In this document: piece after piece, positions 1 through 7,951 of the stretch
Numbering within the stretch: position 1 is the stretch's first letter
Layout: each line of letters starts with the position of its first letter
Assembly (NCBI GenBank): GCA_009845505.1
Contig: VXZL01000380.1
Location: 1 to 14,210 of the forward strand
DNA length: 14,210 bases
Direction of reading: 5' to 3'
DNA from: Candidatus Poribacteria bacterium
GTDB taxonomy: Bacteria > Poribacteria > WGA-4E > WGA-3G
Made by a program: the position numbers and the translations under genes
The notes under the pieces: model-generated
What the model was told of the DNA's origin: nothing
The model's database searches: none
What the model saw: the letters and a program-made list of their open reading frames with translations, nothing else

Positions 1-2
1 TT

Positions 3-3000
3 CCTATAGAACTGCCTGCCGCAGTCCCGCGCCTTGAGATTGATCGCACTGCGACGCTGCGTATTAAATTCCAAGGGGCTTCCCGCAGAGGTGCAGCCCT
101 CCACCAAGCCCGAATCGCTTTCAATGGGCTTCAACTTGGTAGGATTGAGGAGTGGAAACGCCAAGCTGCGCCTATTGCAACCCGCAGCATTCCGCAATTA
201 CGCATCCACCATAACCAAGTCAATTATATGCGCATTGAGGCACTTGATACCAACAGAACCCCCGCAGGTTCCTACGATTTCTATCTCGATTGGTATGAAC
301 TTGATTATTGGCGAAACTTTCGGGCGGATGCCAACCGTCTTGAATTTAATACAAATACCGAACCTCGTAACCGCGGCAAGGTCCAATACCGGGTTGAGAA
401 CATTTTTGATGAAACAATTGATGTGTATCAACTTGATGAAAAAGGTATTGCGAGTAAACTCATCAACGGTGAAATTTCGCGAAGAGGTGCGACTTATCAA
501 ATGCTCTTTGAAGATACCGTCAATCTGCATACGCGCTATTTTGTCATAGGGCGTTCTGCCTATCGGAGTATCAACGCACTCATACCGACACCACCAACCT
601 TGCTGAGGAATCCGTCCAATCAAGTCGACTATGTCGTCATAACGCATCCAACCTTTACGGAGAGCATCCAGCCGCTCGTTGAATTCCGGCGCTCGCAAGG
701 CTTAACAACGATGGTGGTTGATATCGGCGACATCTACGATGAATTTAGTGATGGACTCTTCAACCCACTGGCTATCCAAAAATTCCTCCGATATGCCTAT
801 GATAATTGGCAACAACCCGTCCCAACTTATGTTGTTCTTGTAGGGGATGCCCATTACGATTACAAGCGTGCTACTGTTGAACTCTACCGTCGAGATCCGT
901 CATTCCGGGGGACCTATAATCTCTATCCAATCTTCGTACCAACATTCCACGGTTGGGCACCTGAAAGCGGTGAAACTGCCATGGACCAGCGTTTCGTCAA
1001 TGTGAGTGGCGAAGATCCGCTACCCGATATGCTTATAGGGCGACTCTCCGTTCAAACCACTGAAGACCTCGCGACTATGGTTGAGAAAATCATCAATTAT
1101 GAAAAGAATTTGAGAACGGGATTATGGCAAGGCACATTAATTCAGGTTGCTGATGATAACACAGACAACCCTGGCGACGGACTCTTTGAGGTGTCGCGGG
1201 ATGAACTGGTAGCAGATGTTATACCCGTGGGCTACAACACACGCCAAATCTATCTCCGAAAAATTAAAAGTCCCGAGCGCACACGCCTCCAGATACGATC
1301 TGCCATCAATCAGGGCGCGATCGCAATTGAGTATACAGGACACGGTGGCATTCAGACGTGGGCGGATGAATCTATTTTTCGACTTGAAGATGTCGTCGGA
1401 TTGCGGAACCGATACCTACCCTTTGTTATAACGACAACCTGTCTCAATGGGCAGTTCGATAAACCGCAACAAGTTGGGAATTTCTGCCTCAGTGAGCAAT
1501 TCCTATTGGGTGAATACGGTGCTATTGCTACACTCTCGGCGACGCGGTTAACTTATGGCACAGCAAACGCTGAGTTTGACATCGATCTCTTTGAGTCCTT
1601 ATTCGGGGTCGGGCGCGCTGGGCATCTGGATACCGGGTTTCAGCCCTCGCGAACTGCACCGACGGTGGGGCATATTGTTGCCAATGCTAAAATTAGTTTT
1701 CTCTCCCGCATTCGGAACACGCAGTGGATTCCCGGCACGGAACAATACACGCTCTTTGGGGATCCAGCATCTCGTCTCGCACTCCCTGAACTTGATATAA
1801 AGGTCGAGTTAGAACGCATTGCGCTCAACGATGGTCACCAGATAGTCATCAAAGCGAACGAAGTAGGGACAATTGAAAGGGCTGGTATTGGTGGAACAGG
1901 CGATACAACTTTCACACGCGCCTCCGATTTTAGCACAGAATCACTTTCTGCTTTTGCCGTTTTCGCAAATAATTTTGACGATGACCCTGGAAATGAGTTA
2001 ACGCGGCGGATGGGTGGCAGAGTTTGGCAAGGTGAGTATGGAACGATTCGTATTGATGTGCCTAACAACGCCCTGCCGGGTGGTGGTGTGGCACGGATCT
2101 TCGCTTTTGATGATACGCGCGCCGCTGTTGGAGGTACTCGCTTCTGGGTTGATACACCCGTTGTCCACGACATCCGAGAAACGCTTGATATTAAAGTTAC
2201 TGACACTCTTAATATTAGTGTCCTCGTTGTTGATGATGGCGGACCGGGGGGTATACGGAGCATTGAGGTCTTATGGGATGATACTGCTACCTTCAAAGAC
2301 GAAACGATTCCTATGGTTAAAGCACCTGTACCCCTCGGTGATGTGCCCGTGGGTGGGCAGTGGTATGAACTCCAAACACCTATTCCACTTCCACAAGGTG
2401 GACGACAGATCCGCTACCGAATCCTTGTTACGGATAGGAGTGGAAACAATATTGCCATTCCATCAAAGATAGAGCGCAACGTCGTTAAGGTACCTGAAGG
2501 TCCCAATATCGCAATCGGTACGGACGAAACGAACAAAGCACCGATTCGATATGAGTTTGCTGAAGAGAAAGATGCCTACCAACTCGTTGCGGAAATTGTT
2601 AACATCGGTGGACGACCTGTACGCGCAGATATTGAAGTCGTGTTTGCTGAAGGAAATCCGGATGTAGAGGGTGATAGTATTATTGATGAAGATGCTAATA
2701 TTTTGGGTCGCCTAATTATCAAACTTACTGATTGGACAGATGGCACCCATGTTTTGCAGCATGTGACTGCAACCTTAGATCTTGACAAGCCCCTCCTGAC
2801 GGGCGTACATAAAATCTATGTTCTTGCAGATCCAGATGATCCCGCAGTTGAGGATGAAATCCGCGGCAGCGTTCAAGAATCGCGCCAGTTTGATAACAAA
2901 CAACACGTCTCGTTTATCGTCAATGAGTTTAGTTATAAACCTCAAGAAGCGTTGACGGCGTTTAGTTTGGATCGGGTATTTGACATCCATTTCCCCGCGA

Positions 3001-5117
3001 ATGCCCTCGACATCGACGAACAAAGTAAGGCAGGTATCCCACTTTCTGTTTCTTCACAGGCACCCGTTGCGCCAACCCAACCTGACCTCCAATTCGCACC
3101 CATTCCTCGCGTCGCAGCACTCCGCCGCGGTCTCATCCGGCAGGGAACAGAAGTCGCGCAATACTATGAACCCAGTTTCCGCGCAGGGATAACAGAACTC
3201 GCTAAATCTGCTGAGGTTAAACTTCGTTTCGATGTGAGTGCTTTGGAAGATATTGTGCGAGAGGAGACTGCCCTCCGAGATGACACTCCTGCGTTTAAAG
3301 CCGCATTAGCCGAAACTGCGGATCAGTTGGCGATTTATGCGTGGCAAGCGGATTTTTCGGCGTGGCGACGCTTACCCTCCGAAATCCGTTACGTCTCTGA
3401 AGGGGAATTTTTGCTTGAAGACTATGTCACACCAACGCAGATGGAGAACGCAAGTGAGCAGAAATTAGAGGATTCCGCTATCACCGTCAATCCAAATCTT
3501 ACACCTGCTGGGACGTGGGTGCTGGTCTTTCTGGATTCTTATGAATACGAGGTGTTTCTCCAACGGAAGGGAGAAACGACTGTCCAGAAACTCGATCAAT
3601 CTGGTCAATTGGACAATCCGTTCAGAGAGGAAGGCTTCGGTTTAGAATTGCGGATCCCGAGGCAAGAGAGCACGCCACTTGGAATTAATTACACCTTTGA
3701 ATTTGCTGATGTTCTTGCTTTTAAAACTGATTATAATCCGAGAGGTGATGTCGTTCTCACTCGCACGTGGAATACCAACACCGGGAACGGCAATGCGACA
3801 GTGGACGGCAGACGCGGACCCAGAGGCGAATTCATAATTGGGGATTGGTTCATCTTTTTTACTGAATCTGAACGCTACGAACTTCGTAATGCCTCCGGCG
3901 AACCGTCCTATTATCCGAATGGTGTCAAGATTCGAGGTAAAGTGAACGAACCGATTTATCTTGGGCATCTCGGATTAGAACTCCTTGTGACTGCCAGTTC
4001 CGAAAGTTTCGCATTTGGCGATAAGATTAAGTTTAGCAGTGCTCAAGTCGGAACGATTACAGCGGAGGTCAGCGAACTGACACAGTTTAGTCTCATGCGC
4101 AGCACCGATACCGAACCACCTGCCTTCAGTCTATGGTTGGATGGTATCCAGCCGCAAACCGGTAGTGTGATTCCGCCGCGGCCTATCATTTCTATTGTAC
4201 TCGAAGATGCTAACGGCATTGATATGGACTTCTTTGCTTTTGAGGGAAGAAAGGACGGTGCTCCCTTTACACCTATCACCGACTATGAGATCCGAATACA
4301 GGGAAGGGCGCAAACTGTGCCAATTGATTATCAACCAATTCTCTTCCCGGGTGAGCATACTTTTAACATCAGCGCACAAGATTTCAATGGAAACGCCATC
4401 GGTGGGGACGAAAAAGTCATCAGTTACAGATTTTTTGTAACCGAGGCTCCTGATCTGACACCGCCTACTATTGATATCCAAATCACTGCACTCGGTACAG
4501 GTTCAACGCGCGAACCAATTGACGAACCTTTGATAGATGGTGCTGTGCTTACAGAACAACCCCGCTTTAAAATTACACTCACTGATGATAGTGCGCTTGA
4601 CGAGACCTCTTTTAATCTCGGTTTTGGAAGTCTGTATGAGACACTTGACCCGTTAGATGCAAGTGATTATACTGAAACCTTCGATCCTGATGCACCAGCG
4701 GATGCCGCTATCACTTATGCCCCGGATCTCGCTAACGGTGAGTATCAGTTCCATATTACCGCTGCAGATACCAGTGAGAACACAGCAGAATTTGTTACGA
4801 CCTTTGTCTTGAATGAGGAAGTCACACTCAGTGAGGTTTTCAACGTTCCGAATCCGACAGTTGATGGAAAGACCTTTTTTACATATCACCTCGCACAAGC
4901 ACCCGACACTGTTACCATCAAGATTTACAGCGTCAGCGGCAGACTCCTTCGTACACTTACCGATGCAAGTGCCAATCGTGGTGTCAACGAAACCTATTGG
5001 GATGGTAGGGATGAAACAGGGGTGCGGTGTGCCAATGGTGTATACTTCTATCGTGTTATTGCCCACACGGAAAATGGAAAAATCGAGCAGATCGGGAAGT
5101 TAGCCATTTTGCGTTGA
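3..5117 (+). CDS. C25 (gingipain-type) cysteine peptidase with FlgD-like C-terminal domain, 5' partial
   Basis: The frame is open from the left edge with no stop, so the ATG at 228 is internal and the true start lies outside the window. There are 1704 residues here (numbered from position 3). Residues 1-205 resemble the beta-rich N-terminal part of C25 proteins. The peptidase domain runs about 208-590 and ends near LFGDPASRL. It has the catalytic His447 in YTGHGG and Cys480 in TTTCLNG; the His-Cys spacing of 33 equals that of gingipains. Next come a CARDB-like region (about 855-975), two Ig-like domains opening with a PP motif (about 1371 and 1485), and a FlgD-like / type IX-type sorting domain (1609-1704) with IYSVSGRLLRTL and WDGRDETG. 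The protein is probably an exported surface or secreted endopeptidase. The alternative is a PorU-like type IX sortase, which shares the C25 fold and Ig domains. Family call is firm; substrate unknown. A terminator hairpin follows at 5145. Confidence 0.9.
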   Translation, partial: PIELPAAVPRLEIDRTATLRIKFQGASRRGAALHQARIAFNGLQLGRIEEWKRQAAPIATRSIPQLRIHHNQVNYMRIEALDTNRTPAGSYDFYLDWYELDYWRNFRADANRLEFNTNTEPRNRGKVQYRVENIFDETIDVYQLDEKGIASKLINGEISRRGATYQMLFEDTVNLHTRYFVIGRSAYRSINALIPTPPTLLRNPSNQVDYVVITHPTFTESIQPLVEFRRSQGLTTMVVDIGDIYDEFSDGLFNPLAIQKFLRYAYDNWQQPVPTYVVLVGDAHYDYKRATVELYRRDPSFRGTYNLYPIFVPTFHGWAPESGETAMDQRFVNVSGEDPLPDMLIGRLSVQTTEDLATMVEKIINYEKNLRTGLWQGTLIQVADDNTDNPGDGLFEVSRDELVADVIPVGYNTRQIYLRKIKSPERTRLQIRSAINQGAIAIEYTGHGGIQTWADESIFRLEDVVGLRNRYLPFVITTTCLNGQFDKPQQVGNFCLSEQFLLGEYGAIATLSATRLTYGTANAEFDIDLFESLFGVGRAGHLDTGFQPSRTAPTVGHIVANAKISFLSRIRNTQWIPGTEQYTLFGDPASRLALPELDIKVELERIALNDGHQIVIKANEVGTIERAGIGGTGDTTFTRASDFSTESLSAFAVFANNFDDDPGNELTRRMGGRVWQGEYGTIRIDVPNNALPGGGVARIFAFDDTRAAVGGTRFWVDTPVVHDIRETLDIKVTDTLNISVLVVDDGGPGGIRSIEVLWDDTATFKDETIPMVKAPVPLGDVPVGGQWYELQTPIPLPQGGRQIRYRILVTDRSGNNIAIPSKIERNVVKVPEGPNIAIGTDETNKAPIRYEFAEEKDAYQLVAEIVNIGGRPVRADIEVVFAEGNPDVEGDSIIDEDANILGRLIIKLTDWTDGTHVLQHVTATLDLDKPLLTGVHKIYVLADPDDPAVEDEIRGSVQESRQFDNKQHVSFIVNEFSYKPQEALTAFSLDRVFDIHFPANALDIDEQSKAGIPLSVSSQAPVAPTQPDLQFAPIPRVAALRRGLIRQGTEVAQYYEPSFRAGITELAKSAEVKLRFDVSALEDIVREETALRDDTPAFKAALAETADQLAIYAWQADFSAWRRLPSEIRYVSEGEFLLEDYVTPTQMENASEQKLEDSAITVNPNLTPAGTWVLVFLDSYEYEVFLQRKGETTVQKLDQSGQLDNPFREEGFGLELRIPRQESTPLGINYTFEFADVLAFKTDYNPRGDVVLTRTWNTNTGNGNATVDGRRGPRGEFIIGDWFIFFTESERYELRNASGEPSYYPNGVKIRGKVNEPIYLGHLGLELLVTASSESFAFGDKIKFSSAQVGTITAEVSELTQFSLMRSTDTEPPAFSLWLDGIQPQTGSVIPPRPIISIVLEDANGIDMDFFAFEGRKDGAPFTPITDYEIRIQGRAQTVPIDYQPILFPGEHTFNISAQDFNGNAIGGDEKVISYRFFVTEAPDLTPPTIDIQITALGTGSTREPIDEPLIDGAVLTEQPRFKITLTDDSALDETSFNLGFGSLYETLDPLDASDYTETFDPDAPADAAITYAPDLANGEYQFHITAADTSENTAEFVTTFVLNEEVTLSEVFNVPNPTVDGKTFFTYHLAQAPDTVTIKIYSVSGRLLRTLTDASANRGVNETYWDGRDETGVRCANGVYFYRVIAHTENGKIEQIGKLAILR

Positions 5118-5204
5118 ATGGTTATTAGTTGTTAGTTGTTGGTTAAAGAGGTTTCTGATTAGCAGAAAACCTCTTTGCTGACCGTTTCCGATTGCTGGCT
5201 GCCA
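5118..5204. repeat. Heptad-armed intergenic element 1
   Basis: The left arm is four heptamers directly after the C25 stop codon: ATGGTTA, TTAGTTG, TTAGTTG, TTGGTTA (5118-5145). The core is the terminator hairpin. The right arm, in 7-nt steps, is GCTGACC, GTTTCCG, ATTGCTG, GCTGCCA (5177-5204) and ends exactly at the NIPSNAP stop codon. Its junction CTTTGCTGAC is identical to that of element 2 at about 6472. The right arm is degenerate and is recognised mainly by comparison with the other copies. Confidence 0.6.
5145..5176. terminator. Bidirectional intrinsic terminator between convergent genes
   Basis: The 10-bp stem is AAAGAGGTTT (5145-5154) with AAACCTCTTT (5167-5176). It continues past one bulged A (5166) with 3 more pairs (CTG/CAG), leaving a 5-nt loop. 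Each side carries A or T runs at its base, so it could stop the C25 gene from the left and the NIPSNAP gene from the right. It also forms the core of heptad element 1. Confidence 0.75.
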
Positions 5205-5534
5205 CTAACGCAACGGCGAATAATCCGTGGGTTCAATAATCTTGGAACTCGCCACGTTTACCAAGGGTCCACCAACTTCCGTCAAGCGTTTCGCATTTTG
5301 CCACTCTGGATCAGCGATAAACGCGTCCCACGCTCTCTGATAGTGTCCTAAATCCTCAAAAGCGAGCATATAGATGAGTTCGGTTGTCGTCGCCTCACCA
5401 ATAGCCGTCTCCCAAAATCCGATAACCTTCATACCGTGCTTTTCAAACAGTGGAATCGTAATGTTTGCGAACCGGTCATTCAGATTTTTCATCTTTCCCG
5501 GCACAACCTGATAGGTGCGCAATTCATAAATCAT
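5205..5534 (-). CDS. NIPSNAP family protein
   Basis: This 109-residue protein starts MIYELRTYQVVPGK, the usual opening of NIPSNAP (ferredoxin-like dimeric alpha/beta barrel) proteins. It also has the characteristic middle (IGFWETAIGEATTTELIYMLAFED, residues 38-61) and the W-x-x-F plus DPEW stretch (69-78). Length is normal for a single-domain bacterial member. It is presumably cytosolic, with no signal peptide or membrane segment. Bacterial NIPSNAP proteins have no generally agreed reaction; they often sit beside catabolic enzymes, as here next to an RraA-family gene. The start is supported by AAGGA 11 nt upstream (5546-5550), a slightly long spacing. It is the last gene of the minus-strand run, 169 nt after the RraA-family gene, and ends against heptad element 1. 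The family call is firm; the function is unknown. Confidence 0.85.
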   Translation of the reverse strand: MIYELRTYQVVPGKMKNLNDRFANITIPLFEKHGMKVIGFWETAIGEATTTELIYMLAFEDLGHYQRAWDAFIADPEWQNAKRLTEVGGPLVNVASSKIIEPTDYSPLR

Positions 5535-5703
5535 CTTTTTAATTTTCCTTGCGATTCGTTCAGACGGGTTTTACGAAGAACATCCATCTCCGTATATCCA
5601 GCCTGGCCCGTTAGTTGAGCTTACGCGCTTTTCTAAAGAATTGAAGTTGCTCTCTTTAATTTTTTCTTGGACGGCGTCCCCGTATCTCTGTCCAATCTAT
5701 TGG

Positions 5704-6378
5704 TTAAAGTATCCCATATTTATCATAGACTTCCCGAAGGGTCGCGCCAGCACGGAGTTCATCACGTGTGCGGTTTTCACCACTCACCTTTGCCAAGGCA
5801 GCCTCAATTACCTCGACTTCCACCGCTTGTGGAATGACAACGACCCCGTCTATATCGCCGAACACAATATCACCGGGATTAACTGTGACACCGCCGCATT
5901 CGATTGGAACGTTATACGCAACCACATCGCCACGTCCATAAGAATCTACGGGAGATAGACCCGTCATAAACACCGGAAACTGCATCTCTGTAATCTGTCG
6001 GGCATCTCGGATGAAGCCTTCAATAATGGCACCCCGTGCCCCGCGCGCCCGTGCTGCTGTTGAAAGCAGTTCTCCCCAAATGCAGTTACGGGTGCTCTGA
6101 TTTGTAGAACAGACGAAGATGTCGTTCTGTTTGAGGCTATCCACTGCCGCAATTTCCTGCTGATACGGTTCAGCTGGCATTTCGTAGACATCTACACACA
6201 AGACAGGCATCGCCCGCCCCACGACAACTGCCTCTGGATATAGTGGACGGATGGTGTGTTGCAGTGTTTGCTCGCGGTATCCAGCTGCATCGAGAGCATC
6301 CGAAATTACAGCAGCATATAGCTGCTTTTCCATCATGTCAAACAGTTCTGTGTCGTCATGCCACTTTTGAGTTTCCAT
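5704..6378 (-). CDS. RraA-family protein (HMG/CHA-aldolase-like)
   Basis: This 224-residue cytosolic protein covers the RraA / dimethylmenaquinone-methyltransferase-like fold over nearly its full length. It has ISDALDAAG (25-33), the WGELLSTAARARG segment (101-113) and IIEGFIRDARQI (118-129), where Gly102, Arg124 and Asp125 match the substrate- and metal-binding G...RD motif. It also has PGDIVFGDIDGVVVIP (168-183), where acidic residues are conserved. Characterised relatives are either divalent-metal 4-hydroxy-4-methyl-2-oxoglutarate or oxaloacetate aldolases/decarboxylases, or the E. coli RNase E inhibitor RraA. The intact RD motif favours an enzyme. Old labels such as methyltransferase should not be trusted. 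The start is supported by AAGGA 6 nt upstream (6385-6389). With the dehydratase and the UlaG-like hydrolase upstream it may cleave a 2-keto acid, but that is inference. Confidence 0.85.
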   Translation of the reverse strand: METQKWHDDTELFDMMEKQLYAAVISDALDAAGYREQTLQHTIRPLYPEAVVVGRAMPVLCVDVYEMPAEPYQQEIAAVDSLKQNDIFVCSTNQSTRNCIWGELLSTAARARGARGAIIEGFIRDARQITEMQFPVFMTGLSPVDSYGRGDVVAYNVPIECGGVTVNPGDIVFGDIDGVVVIPQAVEVEVIEAALAKVSGENRTRDELRAGATLREVYDKYGIL

Positions 6379-6416
6379 AGTGCATCCTTGTATTGGCTAT
6401 CAGAAACCATCGACTT

Positions 6417-6529
6417 TCAGAAGAATGGGCTTTCAGCATTCAGTAAAAAAAAGAGTCGGTAACGCTTGCGTCTTTGCTGACGGCTGAAAGGATTGCGTAG
6501 CAATCCGTGCTGACGGCTGAAGGCTAATT
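6417..6529. repeat. Heptad-armed intergenic element 2 with hairpin
   Basis: The weak left arm has CTTTCAG and CATTCAG (6430-6443), followed by AGT plus eight A. The core GAGTCGGTAACGCTTGCGTC holds ACGC/GCGT and lies between AAAG and CTTT. The right arm holds two copies of GCTGACGGCTGAA (6476-6488 and 6509-6521). Between them is a perfect 7-bp hairpin GGATTGC-GTA-GCAATCC (6490-6506). Heptamers GCTGACG, GCTGAAG, GCTAATT (6509-6529) run right up to the purE stop codon. Read on the minus strand, the eight A become a U-run downstream of purE, so the core may act as a weak terminator. Confidence 0.6.
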
Positions 6530-7057
6530 CTAATAATTCTGATAGCCAACTTTTGCGAGACGTTCCGCTTTCTCCGTAACGCCATCGCTCAACTTTTCTT
6601 TGTATGCCAACAATTTTGCATCGAGTTCAGGGAATTGGAGTGCCAGAATTTCGACAGCGAAGAGTCCGGCATTTCGCGCACCCCCAGATCCGATTGCCAT
6701 TGTTCCGACAGGAATGCCGGGTGGCATCTGCACTGTTGCATAAAGCGCGTCTACACCGTTGAGGGGGCCACCATCAATCGGGACACCAATGACCGGCAGA
6801 GTCGTGTGTGCTGCAATGACACCCGCGAGGTGTGCTGCGCGTCCTGCGCCAGCAATGATTACCTTACCACCTTCGGCTTTAATCTTTTCCGTCCACGCGA
6901 CTGTCCGTTCTGGTGAACGATGTGCAGAGGAGACGGTTATCTCAAATGGGACCTCAAATTCTTCTAAAACCTTTGCGGCTTCCGCCATCTTTTCCAAATC
7001 GGAATCACTTCCCATTACAATACCAACAAGCGGGGTCTTTTGTTCTTGTAGAGACAT
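6530..7057 (-). CDS. purE: PurE, N5-carboxyaminoimidazole ribonucleotide mutase (class I)
   Basis: This 175-residue cytosolic enzyme of de novo purine synthesis converts N5-CAIR to CAIR. All class I landmarks are present: GSDSD (16-20) for phosphate/substrate binding, SAHRSP (44-49) with the catalytic His46, AGAGRAAHLAG (69-79), PVIGVP (88-93), DALYATVQMPPGIPVGTMAIG in the middle-C-terminal part, and GARNAGLFA. The class II (AIR carboxylase) form is less likely given the normal bacterial class I pattern. The partner purK, which makes N5-CAIR, is not in this window. The ATG at 7055-7057 is the only sensible start because GSDSD lies just inside. No Shine-Dalgarno sequence is visible: the 35 nt from 7064 to 7098, a few bases upstream, are heptad repeats. 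It follows the UlaG-like gene by 82 nt. Confidence 0.96.
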   Translation of the reverse strand: MSLQEQKTPLVGIVMGSDSDLEKMAEAAKVLEEFEVPFEITVSSAHRSPERTVAWTEKIKAEGGKVIIAGAGRAAHLAGVIAAHTTLPVIGVPIDGGPLNGVDALYATVQMPPGIPVGTMAIGSGGARNAGLFAVEILALQFPELDAKLLAYKEKLSDGVTEKAERLAKVGYQNY

Positions 7058-7063
7058 ATCTTA

Positions 7064-7136
7064 TCAGTTTTCAGTTTTCAGTTTTCAGTTTTCAGTTAAA
7101 AAACTGTGCGTGGCAACTAACCCTGACAACTGCTCC
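7064..7136. repeat. Heptad-armed intergenic element 3 (near-perfect TCAGTTT repeats)
   Basis: There are four perfect TCAGTTT copies (7064-7091) and a fifth copy TCAGTTA (7092-7098), the cleanest tandem array in the window. The fifth copy runs into an A-rich hairpin CAGTT-AAAA-AACTG (7093-7106). The core and the short right arm, with CTGACAACTG (7123-7132), end 3 nt before the stop codon of the UlaG-like gene. On the minus strand the array becomes AAACTGA repeats immediately upstream of purE, where its ribosome binding site should be. Confidence 0.75.
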
Positions 7137-7139
7137 TTT

Positions 7140-7931
7140 CTATGGATAAATAGTGTATGAATTTCTCTCAATAATAAGCGGTTTGGGACTACCAGCAGGA
7201 AAGTTGGATGCCCACTCGTTCGGATCATAATCTCGCGTGACGAAACAGGCACGATGCACCGGCACAGCATGCTTCAATCCGATACGCGTTGCCATTTTCA
7301 CACATCCATCGTAGAATGGGAATTCACCTTCCGTTGGGTGGTTCGTCAGGAAACCGACATCCGGTTTGTATGCTGCCACTGCCGAAATCAGTTCATCATG
7401 CTCCGCGAAGTTGTTAATCGGATCTCCACTAAAATAGAGCGTTACACCGTTGCTGACAATAACGTAACCCAAATGTGTAACATCAGGTGGGTCTATATCT
7501 GCAGACGCATCACCTTCAGGCGGTTTGGCATAGACAGCATGCGCGGTGAGATTACTGAGTGTTGCTGATTCTCCAGCACGGATTTCCGAAACATTTGCTG
7601 CAGCCACATCTGTTTCTGCCAGAATCTGACAGGTGCTCTCTTCAGGTCCAACAAACCGAGTGGCATCGGAGGTCTCCCAAATTCGGCTTATGGATTCTGA
7701 ACAGGTATGATCTCCGTGTGCGTGTGTTAAAAGGACGAAATCGGTTGGAAGTGTTGATTCGTCGAGTGGGGGCTCGGTATAAATGAAACGATCCGCTGGA
7801 CGTTCCCGCGGAAAATAGGGATCGATTTGGACAATCGTGCCAGCCGAATCCTTTACCGCAAAACTGCTCTGTTCAAACCAATGAACAGCAACGGAGTCTT
7901 CTGGCACTTTCAAGTCAACGAGTGGATGCAT
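7140..7931 (-). CDS. UlaG-like metallo-beta-lactamase-fold hydrolase
   Basis: This is a 263-residue cytosolic MBL-fold hydrolase of the UlaG / L-ascorbate-6-phosphate lactonase-like group. Metal ligands are visible: HAHGDH (His70, His72, Asp74, His75), Asp170 in YFSGD and His226 in VPVHR. DPYFPRERPAD (37-47) and KPDVGFLTNHPTEGE (189-203) fit the UlaG-like branch rather than beta-lactamases or RNase Z. The reaction is probably lactone or phosphodiester hydrolysis, with the substrate unknown. A longer reading from a TTG at 7958 is possible. The ATG at 7929-7931 is preferred because AAGGA sits 6 nt upstream, and the extra nine residues of the TTG form would be encoded by that binding site and repeat DNA. 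The gene lies between heptad elements 3 and 4, 60 nt after the VanZ-like gene. Confidence 0.85.
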   Translation of the reverse strand: MHPLVDLKVPEDSVAVHWFEQSSFAVKDSAGTIVQIDPYFPRERPADRFIYTEPPLDESTLPTDFVLLTHAHGDHTCSESISRIWETSDATRFVGPEESTCQILAETDVAAANVSEIRAGESATLSNLTAHAVYAKPPEGDASADIDPPDVTHLGYVIVSNGVTLYFSGDPINNFAEHDELISAVAAYKPDVGFLTNHPTEGEFPFYDGCVKMATRIGLKHAVPVHRACFVTRDYDPNEWASNFPAGSPKPLIIERNSYTIYP

Positions 7932-7937
7932 ATTAAT

Positions 7938-7942
7938 TCCTT
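7938..7942 (-). promoter_or_regulatory. Ribosome binding site that decides the UlaG-like start
   Basis: On the minus strand AAGGA lies in AAAAAAGGAA, with 6 nt (ATTAAT) before the ATG at 7931. No comparable site precedes the TTG at 7958, so translation most likely starts at 7931. Confidence 0.75.
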
Positions 7943-7951
7943 TTTTAATGG

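Noticed and set aside
228..5117. ATG at 228 as the start of the C25 peptidase
   Set aside because: The same frame stays open to position 3 and the upstream 75 residues look like normal C25 N-terminal sequence, so the gene runs off the left edge.
5667..5695. Inverted repeat TTGGAC/GTCCAA between the RraA-family and NIPSNAP genes as a terminator
   Set aside because: On the minus strand the stem is followed by an A-run, not a T-run, and the loop is long (17 nt). The rest of this 169-nt gap shows nothing recognisable.
5704..6378. Demethylmenaquinone methyltransferase
   Set aside because: This old family label has no support in the sequence; there is no SAM-binding motif and the RraA/aldolase motifs are intact.
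7064..7098. CRISPR array
   Set aside because: The repeats are 7 nt, directly tandem, with no spacers and no cas genes.
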